From: Promethearchaeota archaeon Loki_b31 | GTDB lineage: Archaea; Asgardarchaeota; Lokiarchaeia; Sigyniarchaeales; SOKP01 | Length of the DNA: 44,153 bases | NCBI GenBank assembly: GCA_005222975.1 | Contig: NJBI01000028.1 | Location: forward strand, 1 to 44,153 | Direction: 5' to 3' | Shown here: positions 44,018 through 44,153 of the stretch, piece by piece | How positions within the stretch are numbered: the stretch's first letter is position 1 | Layout: each line of letters begins with the position of its first letter | Notes under the pieces: generated by a model | What the model was told of the DNA's origin: nothing | Database searches by the model: none | Seen by the model: only the letters and a program-made list of their open reading frames with translations | Position numbers and translations under genes: made by a program

Positions 44018-44153
44018 ATGATACGTATTCTATTTATCGACGACGATTCCAAAGCCCACCGGATTCTCCGAATGGTCCTGCCCCGCGAATACCATCTGAT
44101 CTCTACCTATCGGGGCTCCCACGGCATCGAAGCTGTTAGACGGGAGACTCCGG
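44018..44153 (+). CDS. response-regulator receiver domain, start only
   Basis: The 45 codons read MIRILFIDDDSKAHRILRM, then a PREYHLIST strand, then SHGIEAVRRETP. The acidic pocket IDDD and the following helix are those of bacterial two-component receiver domains. GC content is about 59%, with C/G-ending codons, unlike every other gene here. The gene runs off the window end. It most likely belongs to a different genome joined by assembly; recent transfer is the alternative. Confidence 0.65.
   Translation, partial: MIRILFIDDDSKAHRILRMVLPREYHLISTYRGSHGIEAVRRETP

Noticed and set aside
1..44153. CRISPR arrays or insertion sequences with recognisable transposases
   Set aside because: No evenly spaced repeats and no DDE, HUH or serine-recombinase motifs were found in any convincing frame.

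Overview
The window looks like an AT-rich archaeal chromosome fragment, most likely from an Asgard (Lokiarchaeia-like) archaeon. This assignment is inferred from gene content and was not checked against a database. Supporting signs are a replication factor C operon of archaeal/eukaryotic type, a TFB transcription factor, TATA-box promoters of the form TTTAAATA, an aldehyde:ferredoxin oxidoreductase, an ADP-forming acyl-CoA synthetase and many small zinc-ribbon proteins. There are also bacterial-looking GrpE, DnaK and DnaJ. Several genes appear to start at TTG. I found no tRNA, rRNA or CRISPR array.

Layout. 1-4.6 kb: a small zinc-ribbon protein, then a GNAT acetyltransferase followed by the RFC clamp loader (canonical small subunit, a second small subunit with a degenerate Walker B, large subunit). 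4.9-7.8 kb: an ECF-type membrane protein, an enoyl-CoA hydratase-family protein with an altered active site, and a PepT-like peptidase. 7.8-14.5 kb: an accessory stretch bounded by a decayed MFS tail (7.8 kb) and an intact MFS gene in the same orientation (13.3-14.5 kb). Between them lie a SWIM zinc-finger protein and a two-gene unit whose second protein is a mosaic ending in a predicted nuclease. A PadR regulator is divergent from the MFS gene, with a perfect inverted repeat just downstream of the predicted MFS promoter.

15-26.3 kb: a membrane-embedded alpha/beta hydrolase and a coiled-coil winged-helix protein, then a minus-strand run encoding FAD oxidase, Fe-S subunit, FAD oxidase, SCP2-like lipid-binding protein and tocopherol-cyclase-like protein. 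This run may act on a hydrophobic substrate. A metallo-beta-lactamase-fold hydrolase and a ferredoxin-fused aldo/keto reductase follow. 26.4-32.4 kb: a frameshifted membrane-protein gene, then a stress cluster grpE-dnaK-dnaJ-tfb with a TATA box and an inverted-repeat operator.

32.5-44.15 kb: pyruvate kinase, an aldehyde:ferredoxin oxidoreductase broken by one base, a beta-CASP/RNase J-like nuclease, and a 650-base gene-free region holding a convincing structured-RNA candidate. These are followed by a secreted C25/caspase-like protease with a C-terminal membrane anchor, a second MFS remnant, and an ADP-forming acyl-CoA synthetase gene whose 5' end is lost. The last ~140 bases are ~59% GC (neighbours ~30%) and encode the start of a bacterial-type response regulator. 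This is probably a chimeric contig end.
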